Shown: piece after piece, positions 21,702-33,830 of the stretch
Numbering within the stretch: the first letter of the stretch is position 1
Layout of the letters: every line of letters starts with the position of its first letter
Assembly: GCA_028015205.1 (NCBI GenBank)
Contig: CM051519.1
Span: 82,047,539-82,111,538 of the forward strand
Length of the DNA stretch: 64,000 bases
From: Mytilisepta virgata
Taxonomy: Eukaryota > Mollusca > Bivalvia > Mytilida > Mytilidae
Reading direction: 5' to 3'
Made by a program: the position numbers and the translations under genes
Notes under the pieces: model-generated
Database searches by the model: none
Told to the model about the DNA's origin: nothing
What the model saw: only the letters and a program-made list of their open reading frames with translations

Positions 21702-24700
21702 ATGAATCTCGCTTACATTAGATGGCTCACAAGCTTTGTTTTTGTCCTTTATGTCTCCGGAGAACCTGTTAAGCCAAAACCATCAGAGCCTCAACAAATC
21801 CATATTGGATTTGGTCAGCGTGTAACTGATATTGTTGTCTTGTGGGCTACAGAGATTAACGAGACAACTATTCTTGAGTATCATACTGGTAACAGGAATG
21901 ATGTTAAGGTATTTTTTCTGTTGTTTTTTGCATTGAATATCATCAAAGGTGGGGGACTATAGTATCATGGTATATACTATTTCAAGAATCGAAACCATTT
22001 TGTTTATTATTTTAGTAATTTCCCATAGACAATTACTATTTGAAGAAATGAAAGTGTTTTGTTTCGTTTCTTTGTTCAGTAATCAAAATTGTGCTTTTCT
22101 TGTTTTAGTATTTTTTAAAAAAATTTCCTGCATATGTATGCCATGTATATATGTACATATGCAAGAAAGTTAAAAAAAAAAAAAGACTAAAACAAGAAAC
22201 AGCATGATTTTGATTACTAAACCAAGAAACAAAACCGTTTTGTTTCTTGAGATAGTAATTATCTATGGGAAATTACTAATCTAAAGAAACAAAACGGTTT
22301 CATTTCGTTTCTTGAAATAGTTAAGTCCCACCTTTGATGATATTCAGAGTTATAACAGAAAAAAACTGAGAAATTAAGTTATTTCCATTAAAAAAATAAC
22401 ATGAATTACATCCAAACTTGAAACATAAAAGAAGATATTAATGATTTACAGAGTTTATGAATGAAGTAATAAGTTAATAGGAATAAAACAAAGACTTTAA
22501 GCCTTTTTGGCCTAATCAATAGGAATTTTTGAATTGATATCTTCTGGGTCCTTTGTATTTCATTGAAAGGGAAAAACTTTTTTCAAGATGAAAAATTCCA
22601 AATTCAGAATAAAAATGAAATTTTTATTGGCCAGTGACACATCATTACAAATCCATTATCTAACCATTGCTTACTCGTATACCTAATATTGCTTGTATGT
22701 GTGAACCTACAGTGTATCATAATATAAAAATATCATATTATACTACCAGTACTTAATTCATGACTTACTGATGGAAGTTACCATGTCAACATCATATTAG
22801 TTGGGACGTTTAAGAGTGTGTGTCCTTTACTAGAATTGCAAATTGTCCTTGTTTTATTAATAAAATGTATAGGGTATAAACAATTGTAGATTTTTATCAA
22901 AGTTAGTAGCTTACACTTTGTAAAGAAAGGCCAAATTAAAAAAAAAAAATGTCACCTTAATATTCTTTTATTTATTCAGTTGATTCTGAAATTAACATCT
23001 TAATTTTAAGGTAGAGAATACCTGTACATTTTTTATCTTGTTAGCCTCCTTTGATATGGAGATTTTAACATTCTTTAGTATCCTCATACACGCTGAAGCT
23101 CAGCTAAATAAATTTTATAATTTCCGACAATGACTATGTATTGTATATTTATGATACAAATGTATAAGATTATGAATATACATTTGTATTTTGTTAAAGT
23201 GGAATAACCCAAGTATCTACTTATTCCAATAAGCATATGAATTTGAATCATTGATTATATGAATAGGAATTTCATCTTCTGACTAAATAAACTGAATATA
23301 CAATGCTGATTTTGAAAAGTGAAAAATATAAATTAATTGCTAAATACTACAGCAGGGCTCACCACACTTGAAAATAACAGGGAGACTCAGAGTCTCCCTC
23401 AGGGTAGCAACAGGGAGACTTCAGGGCATGACAGGGAGACTTCCAAGTCTACCAAGGAGACTGTGTTTTTTCCCCCAATTTGTCGCCTGTCGAGTAAATA
23501 CCTGTTATTTTGTGTCTTATAGTGTATACTATACATTCCTTTATTGTGTTTTATCCTGTATTGTTTGAGATTTTATCTACATTTACTCCATATCCTTCCA
23601 TTTTAGTCATAATCTGAGATTTTGTCTCATGTGCATTTAATCAATATCCTTTGAGAATTTTTCATGATGAGTCCTGGGACTCATCATTTTTCAGAATGGT
23701 GAGTCCCAGCTGATTTTGATGAGTCCCAGTCCCAGGACTCATCACCACTTTTTTAACGTACATTACTGCATGATTTTGACCATGGTAGGCCTATTGTACT
23801 ATTGTTAAAGTTTAATTTAAATCATGTGCTGCCTTAAAATACTGACGAATATAATTTGAAATAAAAAAAAAAAAAAATGAAATTATGCAGTGGTGCTCTG
23901 AACTTGGAAGAATATTTCTGTTACAGATATGAGCAAAAATATTTGTAGCTTTTGACACAACTTATTTATTATTGCCATTTTATTTTTTAATATTTATTTA
24001 TCTATACTCTTTACTATTATTTTTTCTCAAACATACTCTTAAAATCTTCTCATTCACCTTACTTGAACACCTTTCAATACATGTATTGACAAAATTTCCA
24101 TTTGTGCATAGATATGTCAAAATCCGCTAAATTTATTTTTAAATAAGGTCTACATGTACATATTGTTACCGGTCGGTAAAAAACACCGTGACCAATGAAA
24201 AATCACGAGAATTCTGATTGCCGCCATTTCATTTTCTAGCTTACTTTTTGTCGTTTCTTTCCCCTTCCTCCAAGAAAACAAAAAATGGCGGCTCGAGATT
24301 TTTAATGAAAATAACGGTCTTTAGACGCAGCTGATTACGTACGTTGTTCAGAGGCGCCTTACATAAAAACACAGGGCGACTCATTTGTCGCTCTGGAGCC
24401 GATGACAGGGCGACATTGGCGAGCATTAGGCGACTTAATCGCCCTAATCGCCCAGTTTGGTGAGCCCTGCTACAGGGTATTATTATAGTATTAAGAGTTG
24501 TTTTGAAGCAATTTATCGGTGTATAAAGGAGACCAGTTCACTCACAAACTGAATAAAGTCCAAACAACTTTATGTTAAGTTTGTTAGTGACCTGTTTGAG
24601 TTTATACAATGATAAACTGCAGAAAAACAACTATTATTGCCAATAATTCCATTATAACTACACTTTTCATCAAAATAAAAAATAAATGAGTGGTTTAAAA

Positions 24701-26863
24701 GGGCAATCTTTTACTGGCTTATATATTCATAATCTCAATGTCATCTATTATAAAATAAAAGATCTCAGATGTCACATTGTTGACAAATCAAAATAAAAAA
24801 TACACAGTGTTGGAATTATATAACAGTATGAGAAAAAATTCTTTCAAAATACAGCTTTACTAGTGGACTATCAGGAATATTTTAAAGCATTGTATTAATC
24901 GCTTTAGTGTGGTACGATGTACCAGATTAGTGGGGTATTGCATAAACATGTAAAAAAATTATATTTAACCATGTTAGTTTTATAGCGAGCGCTATAAGAG
25001 CATATGCATTTTCTACATATGGGTCATTTAGAAAAGTCTTTGTTCAATGGGGGCAGCCATATTGTGCTACATACTAATGCTAGAAAAAGTTTCGTTCGCT
25101 GGAAGTAAGTAAAGTAGGAAATAAGTTGCTTCAAATTATAAATTTAGAGTCAGAATCTTGAAACCAAAAAGATTTTCTGGGAAGGGCTAATATTGCTTTG
25201 CTTGCATCATTGGCCATGCCAACAGCATATTAACATATATACACATGTATCATACTTATAGATTTTTCCCAGTATGCAATTGGATAATTGTATGTTGTTG
25301 TACAATTCTGTGTTCCACAAATGACTGGTGTTAAGAAATAAAAACAGTCCAATTAAATGACCTTTACTCAGTTACATTTCTCAGTACTCCAATTGAGGGA
25401 GTATTGAAATTAAAAATACATTTACCAAAAATCGAATACTGAATTGAAAATAAACATGATGCTTAAATTAAAATACCAAATGCACCTGATGCTTATATGG
25501 AAAATCAAAGTAATTTTTTTTTTTGTATTTACAGGAATTGAAAGGCGATACTATAAAATTTGAAGAGAATCCCTTAGGATGTCAGTACATGCACAGAGTA
25601 TATATAGCAAACTTAACCCCAGGAACAAAATATTTCTATTCTGTTCATGGACAAAGTCACAATTCTGTTAGCAATGAATATACTTTTACTATTCCTGATG
25701 TTAGTAAAACTTTAACTTACATGATTTATGGTGATCTTGGTTTGTTTAGTTCAACTCTCAGATTTCTTACACACGAAGTTATTTTAGAACCTATTAAATA
25801 TAGTGCTGTTTTCCATATAGGAGACATTGCATATGATCTTGGAAGTGATGGTGGTAGAGTGGGAGATAAGTTCTTAAATGCCATCCAACCTATGACATCT
25901 CGTGTTCCATACATGACGATTCCAGGGGACCATGAATTATTTCCAGGAAGCAAGGACCATTACAGGTTCAGATTTTCCACTCCAAATGCTGGATGGCCCA
26001 TGCCAATGAATCAGCTTTGGTATAGCATAGATGCAGGCCTCATCCATTTTGTTTGTTTATCAACAGAAGTTTTCTTTAGTGATAAAGATAATATAGATAG
26101 ACAGATGAGATGGTTAGAGGAAGATTTGAAAATGGTTAATGAAGATCGTAAAAAAATTCCATGGATTGTGGCTATGGGACATAGACCCATGTATTGTAGT
26201 GTCAATGAGATCAGTGAAGATTGCAGAAAAGAAAATTCTGTCGTGCGTATGCAACTTGAAGAAGTCTTTTTCAAGTATGGGGTTGATGTGTACATAAGTG
26301 GTCATCAGCATTTATATGAGAGAACTTATCCTGTTTATAAAAATAAAGTCCTAGCTTATAATAATGTGAATCCTAAGGCTCCCATTCAGCTTATAGTTGG
26401 ATCCTTTGGTAACCAGTACCTAACTGAATTTAGCTCAAAACCAGGTGGAGCCTGGTCTGCCCAAGTGGTATCTGCAATGGAGATGGAAATTTATGGAAAA
26501 ATGACTGCTCACAACAGTACACATTTGTACTGGAGTGCTAACAAAGCCTCAGACAATGGAGTTGTGGATAAAGCATGGATTATACAAAATCAACATGGAC
26601 CTTTTAGTCAAGCATATATTAAAGATCCTTTGGGATTAGCTGGTGAACGATGGAGAAAACAGCATGATGATGATAATACATTTATTAATCTGAATTTCTT
26701 TTATGTAGATAAAGATGACTACAATATGAGAGTAACAGTTCTTATGTTTACTTTTTTGTTTCTGTTCATTGGAATTTGTTTTAGAAAAAAAATTGTGAAT
26801 AGTTTTAGATATTGTTGTCTAAATCATGACAAATGTAAAAATGGTCAACTCATCCCAATGTAG
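21702..26863 (+). CDS. ACP7: Purple acid phosphatase, ACP7-like, two exons
   Basis: Exon 1 is 21702-21908 and exon 2 is 25535-26863, joined in phase 0 across a 3.6-kb GT-AG intron; the product has 511 residues. It belongs to the binuclear-metal purple acid phosphatases, which hydrolyse phosphomonoesters outside the cell or in lysosomes. Residues 1-20 look like a signal peptide. A fibronectin-like N-terminal domain (HIGFGQRVTDIVVLWAT, HRVYIANLTPGTKYFYSV) precedes the catalytic domain. Metal-site motifs are GDLG (D136), GDIAY (D166, Y169), GDHE (residues 200-203), MGHRPM (H285) and GHQHLYER (H326, H328). The third motif is normally GNHE/GNHD, so the usual Asn metal ligand is Asp here (D201). 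The C-terminal PAP_C block (VGSFGNQY, MEIYGKM) is present, and residues about 479-498 form a hydrophobic segment followed by a basic tail, so the mature protein may be membrane-anchored. Confidence 0.9.
21911..22365. mobile_element. Long foldback element in ACP7 intron
   Basis: The left arm includes gaatatcatcaaaggtggg (21935-21953), cccatagacaattac and cttgttttagt. The right arm carries the reverse complements up to cccacctttgatgatattc (22327-22345). Pairing may reach tttttctgtt at 21914. The centre is an A/T-rich hairpin with the palindrome-like tatatgtacatat. It is a non-autonomous foldback of about 455 bp, starting almost at the splice donor. Confidence 0.8.
22366..23346. other. ACP7 intron, unstructured part
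   Basis: AT-rich intron DNA with no exon or repeat recognised. The remaining intron from 24476 to 25534 is likewise featureless apart from a weak pyrimidine-rich tract before the acceptor at 25531-25534. Confidence 0.5.
23353..24469. mobile_element. hAT-like non-autonomous DNA transposon in ACP7 intron
   Basis: Terminal inverted repeats start CAGGGCTCACCA on both ends (23353 onward, and reverse complement ending at 24469), flanked by the direct repeat ctacag at 23347-23352 and 24470-24475. Subterminal copies of a cagggagact-type motif on the left (four copies, 23378-23462) and of gggcgac/cgccc motifs on the right (24374-24452) are typical of hAT transposase-binding regions. The 1,117-bp interior has no transposase ORF. 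hAT elements usually make 8-bp duplications; only 6 bp are visible here. Confidence 0.75.
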
Positions 26864-28018
26864 ATTGTCATAGATTACATACATGTACTATCATATCTAA
26901 GGTTGTGTGTTCAAATTGTAACAATTTGTCAGTATTTTTGACTAAGTGACAAATCCATATTTTCTTTGTAATTAAACTTTTTTTCCTCAACAAAATTAAA
27001 TACTTTATTTTCACCAATGGCTTGTTACAATCTCCACCAAGGGTCCAAGTTCCCCATGATGTTTATTTATAATAATATATTCCACAATAATAATTATACA
27101 TTTTACAGCTGTTGTTTAATTACTATTAACATTTTATTTTTCAGTTTCACAAACTGTCTTAGAAAATTCCTTCAAAAAGATAGCTAAAAGTTCACTGAAA
27201 CTGGTTCATAAAGCTTACATGTACAAAACAATAAGACAATTTTTATTTAGCTTAGATGTACTTTTTTTTTACTTTTTTGATTGTTTAAATGGGAAAAAAT
27301 CTTTCAAGAAATTATCTTGGAGGCTTTTTTTAAAAAAAAATGCTTAAAATGTAAGGAAAGTAAATATTCCTGGAAATTATCTAAATTAGAGTTATCTCCC
27401 ATGTATGTTTAATTGAAATTTTTTTGTTGCACATAAAGATACATTAGTTTTATGAATTTTGATAATTAATAAGTTTACTTCACATTTTTTTCACATTTAC
27501 ATGCTCGATATAATTAGGATAAGATTCTGATCTATTTTGTCATTGTGATTCTTGTTGAGGTCATATTATAATGATTATGGGCCACTTTTATTGGGATAAA
27601 TGTATAATGTATATAGCTAAATCATATATTTTTATTATGCTTTTGTTTTATCATTTATGCAAATGTACTAATATTTTGTCTTTTATAAAGGTATATCATA
27701 TTTAACATTATTAAGCTGACATTTTTCACCATCTGTTTATGAGTTCTTTTCTCATTATATGAATTAACATGCTGTCTTGTTTTATATACATTCTCAGTGT
27801 TTAAGCGACATTTCTAAATCATCATAAAAACAAAATTAAGACACAAATTATAATATAAAGATGGATTATACTGACAGAAATTTGATCGTTTTGTGTTCAT
27901 GGAAAAATAGAGTGAATACAATGTAATGTGTAGTTAAGAAGAAAATTAAGTATACATTTATGAATGGTATATATAAATATATGGATGTCTTTTTTTTGAT
28001 GTAATCACTGCCAATAAA
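26864..28018 (+). promoter_or_regulatory. ACP7 3' UTR with candidate poly(A) signal at 28013-28018
   Basis: AT-rich DNA after the ACP7 stop with no other gene. An exact AATAAA at 28013-28018, followed by a T/G-rich stretch, would close a 3' UTR of about 1.15 kb. No earlier exact AATAAA on the plus strand stands out. Confidence 0.45.
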
Positions 28019-28266
28019 GTATGGAAATATTTTTATGAATGTTTTGATTATCCAGCTTTCTCCTATTCTTGATGTGTTTAATCGGTGGGATAAAAATACA
28101 TAATATTTTTAACCACTTCCCGGTGATTATATTTCTATTTGGGAATTACCGCTGTTTTTTCTACAGTTATTGGAACGATAAAATAGAGAAGTCCCGAAAT
28201 GATGTATATGTAAACAAACTACATAGCAACGACATTTGCTTGAGGTTTTTGTCGAAAATCATAGGA

Positions 28267-28383
28267 GAGTTATGGAATTTCTCCACGCTCAATAATTAAA
28301 TTTTAGATTCTAACATGCTCGCAAATGCTCTTGTGTTGAAAATTGAAAATTTAACTATACCGGGTGGAGAAATTCCATAACTC
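28267..28383. repeat. Foldback element, 117 bp
   Basis: Perfect 20-base inverted arms, gagttatggaatttctccac at 28267-28286 and its reverse complement at 28364-28383, enclose a 77-base AT-rich loop. A MITE or foldback relic. Confidence 0.85.
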
Positions 28384-29040
28384 ACTCATACCTGAAGGAG
28401 AATCTATATTTCTCCTACTGGTGGTAGGTGATTTATAATTACAAGTCACTGGAATAGATCATGATCTGATCCTCTTGTTCAACATCATTTGGAAACAAAT
28501 TTGTCAATACATGTAATGTAGGTAGAATATATTCATTTACCCTACCTTCCACTAAATTTATTTCAACTTAGGACTTCATTGAAAACAAACATAACCTTCT
28601 GAGCCAAACTTTAATAAATATAGAAGTTGAACCTCATAGGGGATAAGTCAGTTATGACTATATGAATCAGAGCTTGCATCTCACAATAGTAAACTATATG
28701 TTTGCAGTAGAAATAATATTTAATGCTTGGCTGATGTGATTTGGTTCAGTGTTTAATTATTTCCTTGTTGAATGAATATGAGGAAGAAACATGTCTTGGT
28801 TTGTAACAATGTAGGTTAGTCAGACTTTTTTTAATGGTGGAAAAGTTTTAACATAAAGCTCTTCAAGGGACCAAAGTTTTTATTGCTGTTCTTTATCTTA
28901 TATTCACATTTATATACCTTTCAAATCCGAAAAAAATACATCTCACTACAAGCTCAAAGATTGTTTCTTATAATAAATACAGTTTGAGTGGAATTTTTTA
29001 CTAGATGTTGATAAATAATGAAACAGGTAAGAGGAAAGAT
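28384..29040. other. Intergenic, nothing recognised
   Basis: No exon, RNA gene or structured repeat seen. Confidence 0.4.
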
Positions 29041-29680
29041 CATCAATGGCATTTAATTCTGAGATTCCAAACTTGGCAGCAATGGTCCTTAGGTGGTCCT
29101 CTTTCAGAATTGTATCCGATGACCCAATCCGTTATCCAAGATGGCCGCCATAGCCGAACATAGTTTAACATAGGATCCTATGGGAAAATCACTTCCAGAT
29201 CTCCTCTGAAACCACTTGGCCAATTTAAATAAAAGTTGGCAGCAATGGTCCATAGATGGTCCTCTAACAACAGAATGGCCAAGTGTTACTACATTGTTGC
29301 TGACCCGTCATCCAAGATAACCACCAGCTGGGAACTTAGTTTAACATAAAACCTCAATGGGAAATACATACAAACACCATCTTGTAGAGAACCACTATGG
29401 ATTGAAGCCAAAAATGGCATGAATGTTATTGTGAGGTGCCAACCAAGTGTTGATATTTTGTTGCTGATCCGTCATCCAAGATGACTGCCAACGGGGAATT
29501 TAGTATAACATAGAACCCTGTGGGAAATACATACATACATCTTCATCTAGAGAACAACCGAATGGACTGAAGCCAAACAAGGCATGAATTTTCCTTATGA
29601 GGTGCTGACAGAGTAGGGTAGGATGTAAATTTTGGTTAAATGAAAAAGACAGGTGCAAATTTGCAAAAAAAACTAGAGGC
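29041..29680 (+). repeat. Tandem-core repeat block
   Basis: Three to four diverged copies of the unit described at 6524-8122 (caaacttggcagcaatggtcc, aggtggtcctctttcagaa, ccaagatggccgcc, taacataggatcctatggga), at spacing of about 130-180 bp. Confidence 0.6.
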
Positions 29681-30325
29681 TCAGTGGGCTGAGCCTGTAT
29701 CGCTCACCTGACAAAATGCTTCTACAAACTTCCATTAATTCTTTGGTTGAATTTGCTTCAAAAGTTTCAGAGCAGATGATCAAAATATATTTTTCTCATA
29801 GGGTCCAAAGTTAAAAGTATTTCCGCTCTGGCGGCCATGTTTTTCTCAGATTTGAACATAATGAGCCAACTTTGTAAAGGACCTTCCATACATCATTCCA
29901 GTACAGTTTTATTCAATTTGCTATTATAGTTTTAGAGGAGATGATCAAAATATGTTTTTTTTTCAATAAGCATATGTTCCTGCTGTCAGCCATGATGTTT
30001 TTCGCATTCGAACGAAATGAGCAATCCCTCTAAAGGACCTTCCATACATCATTCCTGTAAAGTTTGGCTAAATTTGCTCAAGTAGTTTCAGAGGAGATGA
30101 ACTTTAACATGTTTTCTCATAGGGTCCAATGTTAAACTATGTCCTCCTCTGGCAGCCATGTGTTTAGCTGATCAGAAAAATTTCGGCAATCTTTGTAAAG
30201 GACCTTCCATACATCATTCCTGTAAAGTTTGGTTAAATTTGCTCCATTGGTTTTAGAGGAGATGATCAATATGTGAAAGTTTACGGACGACGGACGCCGA
30301 GTGATGTCAAAAGCTCACCTGGCTC
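29681..30325 (-). mobile_element. Tandem-core element, reverse copy
   Basis: The left end reads aaactagaggctcag...gcctgtatcgctcacct, the reverse complement of the right end of the 6524 element. The right end reads cggacgacggacgccgagtgatg then caaaagctcacctgg. Two phrases, ggaccttccatacatcattcc and gttttagaggagatgatcaa, recur three times between at a spacing of 120-160 bp. Confidence 0.65.
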
Positions 30326-30885
30326 GAAGAAAGGCAGGATCAAAAGTTACTTCTGTGCCCCAAACCCCCCCTTAAAAATAAAATGAGTGCCCCTTTAATA
30401 TATAACCCTAGGGGAAATACATGCAAACAACTTGAAAAACTGATTTACCAAACATGACACAAATGTTCCTTTTGAGATGTTGACAAAGTGTTGTTACATT
30501 TTTTGCTCGACCGTCATCCAAGATGGCTGCCAGCGGGAACTCCGTTTAACAAAGAACCCTATGCAAAAAACATACAATAATCTTCTAGAAAACCACTGAA
30601 TGGATTGAAACCACTTGGCAGAAATTATCCTTTTGAGGTCTTTTAAAAGTGTTATTTGTGGTGTAAATTTCTAAAAAAAAACATGGCCATTCGGGTCTTT
30701 CTAATCTTTGATTGGTTGAATCTGTTCAATACTTCTACTCAAGAAGCAATGCCTTGATTGAAACCAAACTTGACAGTTGTGTTCCTAAAGATCCTTACTA
30801 AATGTTAATTTTGTACCGATCAATAATCCAAGATAGCTGCCAGCAGAATACAGGTGAGCGATACAGGCTCCTGGGAGTTTCTGGT
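30326..30885 (+). mobile_element. Tandem-core element, partial forward copy
   Basis: Core units (gtcatccaagatggctgccagc, taacaaagaaccctat) lead to a right end aggtgagcgatacaggctcc followed by gagtttctggttttt at 30853-30885. The left terminal module is absent, and the next copy abuts directly. Confidence 0.55.
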
Positions 30886-31504
30886 TTTTTAGCCCACTGG
30901 TTTATAGGCAATGTGAGCTTATGTCATCGTTTTGTGCTCGTCTTATGTCCTCGGCGTCCTTATCTGAACATTTTACATTTTGATTTTCTCCTCTGAAACT
31001 ACTTGGCAGATTGCAACCAAACTTTCTAGAAATGATGTATGGAAGGACCTCTACAAACGACCCACCTTTGGTACGGCTGGATGAACAACATGGCCACCAC
31101 AGAGGCCGTTTTTGATTTTGATTGGCCAATTTTAAAAACAAACTCTATGATGAAACTACATTATGAAATGTTTTGAAACTTGGCATGATTGATGACAGCA
31201 ATATCGTCTACAAACGATCCATTTTTGGTTGAGATTCAGTCGCTTACCCGACAGCTGCGAGTGCTCAAAGTTTCCATGCGAAATGACTGTTTTGTGATTT
31301 GCACTGGAAATAATGGGCAGATTGAAACATTTGTTGACTGGAAGGACATATGCAAATGATCCACCACCTCTTTTTAGGTCAATTGTCAAGGTCACTGAAA
31401 TTTTGAGGTTTTTTAACAGCCTTTTGGATAAAACAGAGCTTACATTCTCAAATGGGCTAATTGAAGTCAGGTGAGCGACAAGGGCTCATATGAGCCTCTA
31501 GTTT
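30886..31504 (+). mobile_element. Tandem-core element, forward copy
   Basis: The left end ttttttagcccactgg, followed by atgtgagcttatgtcatcg, and the right end caggtgagcgacaagggctcatatgagcctctagttt (31470-31504) match the family termini. The core contains the phrases gaaactacttggcagattg and aaatgatgtatggaaggacc. Confidence 0.65.
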
Positions 31505-33339
31505 TAATTTCAAATCGATTTTCTGCCAAGAAAACCTTGCTGTCAGTTCTTCATACATTATTTTTGTCAACTTGAGACTCGCCTTTGACCTGGTAAAATG
31601 AACATATACCACATAAATATGTCATCTACATACGAAGTAATTATTATAAGTTAGCTTCTTAATAATTAGGGGCATATGCATGTTGCTGAAAACTAAATTT
31701 TTTGAACAGTAAAAAGGAATTTGAGGCATATTACATTTTCTTCGTAGGAAATTCACGTGCATGTGTTCGATGTGAAACACCGTGACGGGAGTGAATATTC
31801 AAATTTTTACGAAACATACGATATATGCGAACTATTTATTAAATTTGTACTAACGCATTTACAATAAATGATCATGCCACAGACAAGATATATATAAACA
31901 ATAAAATACAATATAAAGTAAGTATTAGGATTTTGCGGAAGCGAAATATTTTTTTTTCAACTCATTTCAAAATCGAACTTTTTTACTGAATTTCTAGAAC
32001 AATCTCTGCTTACATTTGACTGGCAAAAAAGAAATTACGCCTTTCAAATTTTCATGGGCCAGATATTGAACAATTCATCTTTGGGGGGGGGGGGGGGGGG
32101 GGGGCATGGGTTTTTTCTGGGGTCAAACTTTTTTTTCAACAAATCTTTAAATCAAAGTATTTATTTCCATATCCAGCACGAGCAGAATATCCTCTTCAAC
32201 TCATTTCAAATACTTAATTTTTTAAAACAATTGCGCTAACATTTTACCGGCAAAAACAGAAAATACAGAACAATTAAATGATCCCAAGAATGTTTTTGAT
32301 ACCATAAATGACTCTAAAAGCACCACATAACTTGAGAAAGGAAATATATTCCATAAAATATTCAAATTTAAGACATGTCCTTAATATGTGCTGCCTTTGA
32401 AATAATATAATTGAAAACGCTATATGGTTTATTATAATACATTGTTGTACAAATTTTAAGATTTTAAATGTTTTCGAATGGAACATGGATCTCTTGTTGG
32501 ATCACTGATATAGGTAAATTTGTCTAGTTTTTTGTCAATATGAACTGCTATCGTTCCTTTTTAGGTCTGGCACTAGAACATTATTATTCTAGTCTTTTAT
32601 GATGTTTGAAATTAATTTTGAAGTATCACAGCTGATACCTAGTTGTCAAATAACAACAAGCATTTTCATTTTAGCGCACCCAGAATACAGGTGCTATATT
32701 GCCATCACCTGGTATTTGATGAAAATGATACATGTTGCATATACAAGTCCAAGAAAGACAAACAAAATATTAATTTTAGGGGAAAATGTGAGAAATCAGA
32801 TGTTTTCTCCTCACTTGAAAATAACTGAAAAAGTTAACGTAATGACATTTCCCACTTATGATGGAAGTATAACCTATTTTTTTTTTTCAAGAATGCTTTT
32901 AATTTATTTTAAAATTATGTCTCGTCCATAAATACCTCAAATTCTTTAACATACTTTGTAAATTCTCTCCCTAATTATTTCGGATTGATCACGTGTATGT
33001 TATAAAGAGCAGCAAGTTTATTTCTTGAATAAAATAAACAATTTTCTCTTGAACTGATAAATCTGTGGTTGAAACCAATATTTTGGCAAGTAACTTATTT
33101 GTTGAATCAGTAAGAATAAGTATGTAATTTCTTTGAAGTGGAAAAACTCACTTAAAAATGGATGAAATTTCACAGAAAGGTCTCAGTAAAGGATCATATA
33201 TATGCCAGTACATCCATAGAGACTAGACAAATGGACAGTACCTAGTTTTCCCTTTCTGCTTGCTACGGCAGTACAATCTAATTGCGTGTTGTAGGTCGAA
33301 CTCTGCTGTTTTAAAAGTGTGTTGCTATCAAATGGCGTC
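31505..33339. other. Gene-free stretch with a 22-base G run
   Basis: AT-rich DNA with a 22-base homopolymeric G tract at 32083-32104. A 110-codon frame at 32599-32931 and its shadows have no family resemblance. No structured repeat is evident. Confidence 0.4.
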
Positions 33340-33830
33340 CATTAACTTTTCACGTTTTGATCTTCTTAAGAACCACTGACTAAACTTGGCAGAGATGTTT
33401 GTTATCTTTCCAAGAATTGTTACTTTGGTAATGATTGGTCAAGAAATATAGCTACAAGAGCCTGCTCTAATATCTTATTGACTGGACTTTGAAAAACTAG
33501 GGTTAGGGTTAGATTTACACGATTGAACCCAAACTTCACAAACATGTTTCTATAAAGGTCTTAAAAAGGTGTTGTTACTATGGTGACGATCGGAAATCAA
33601 CTCTATTGATTAACATTGGACCCTGTGGGAACGTGTGGGAAAATGTATTAAAAATTCATGTTCTGAAGAACAATTTAAAAGACTCGCGCCAAGCTTGGTG
33701 GATTTGGTACCTGTGAGGACACGAATAATTCTTGTTCCTTAGGTGCCGCATTCTACCAGCAAACATTACTGACAAGACCAAAAAGGGGCTTTTTAGATTG
33801 GTTAAATTTTGAAGATCTTCATTCTAAGTT
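33340..33830. repeat. Decayed tandem-core repeat
   Basis: Phrases such as gatcttcttaagaaccactgactaaacttggcagagatg and gattaacattggaccctgtgggaac match the tandem-core unit at low identity. No ends are recognisable. A ctagggttagggttag at 33497 is two telomere-like units only. Confidence 0.45.

Noticed and set aside
32083..32104. 22-base G run (also 62580-62594 and the C run at 4208-4222) as G-quadruplex elements
   Set aside because: Single homopolymer tracts of uncertain true length, likely to include sequencing or assembly error; no regulatory context.
32599..32931. 110-codon frame in the 31.5-33.3 kb stretch
   Set aside because: No ordered domain or motif, AT-driven composition, and overlapping frames of similar quality.
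33497..33514. Telomere-like ggttagggttag
   Set aside because: Only two TTAGGG units within degenerate repeat DNA; too short for an interstitial telomere.
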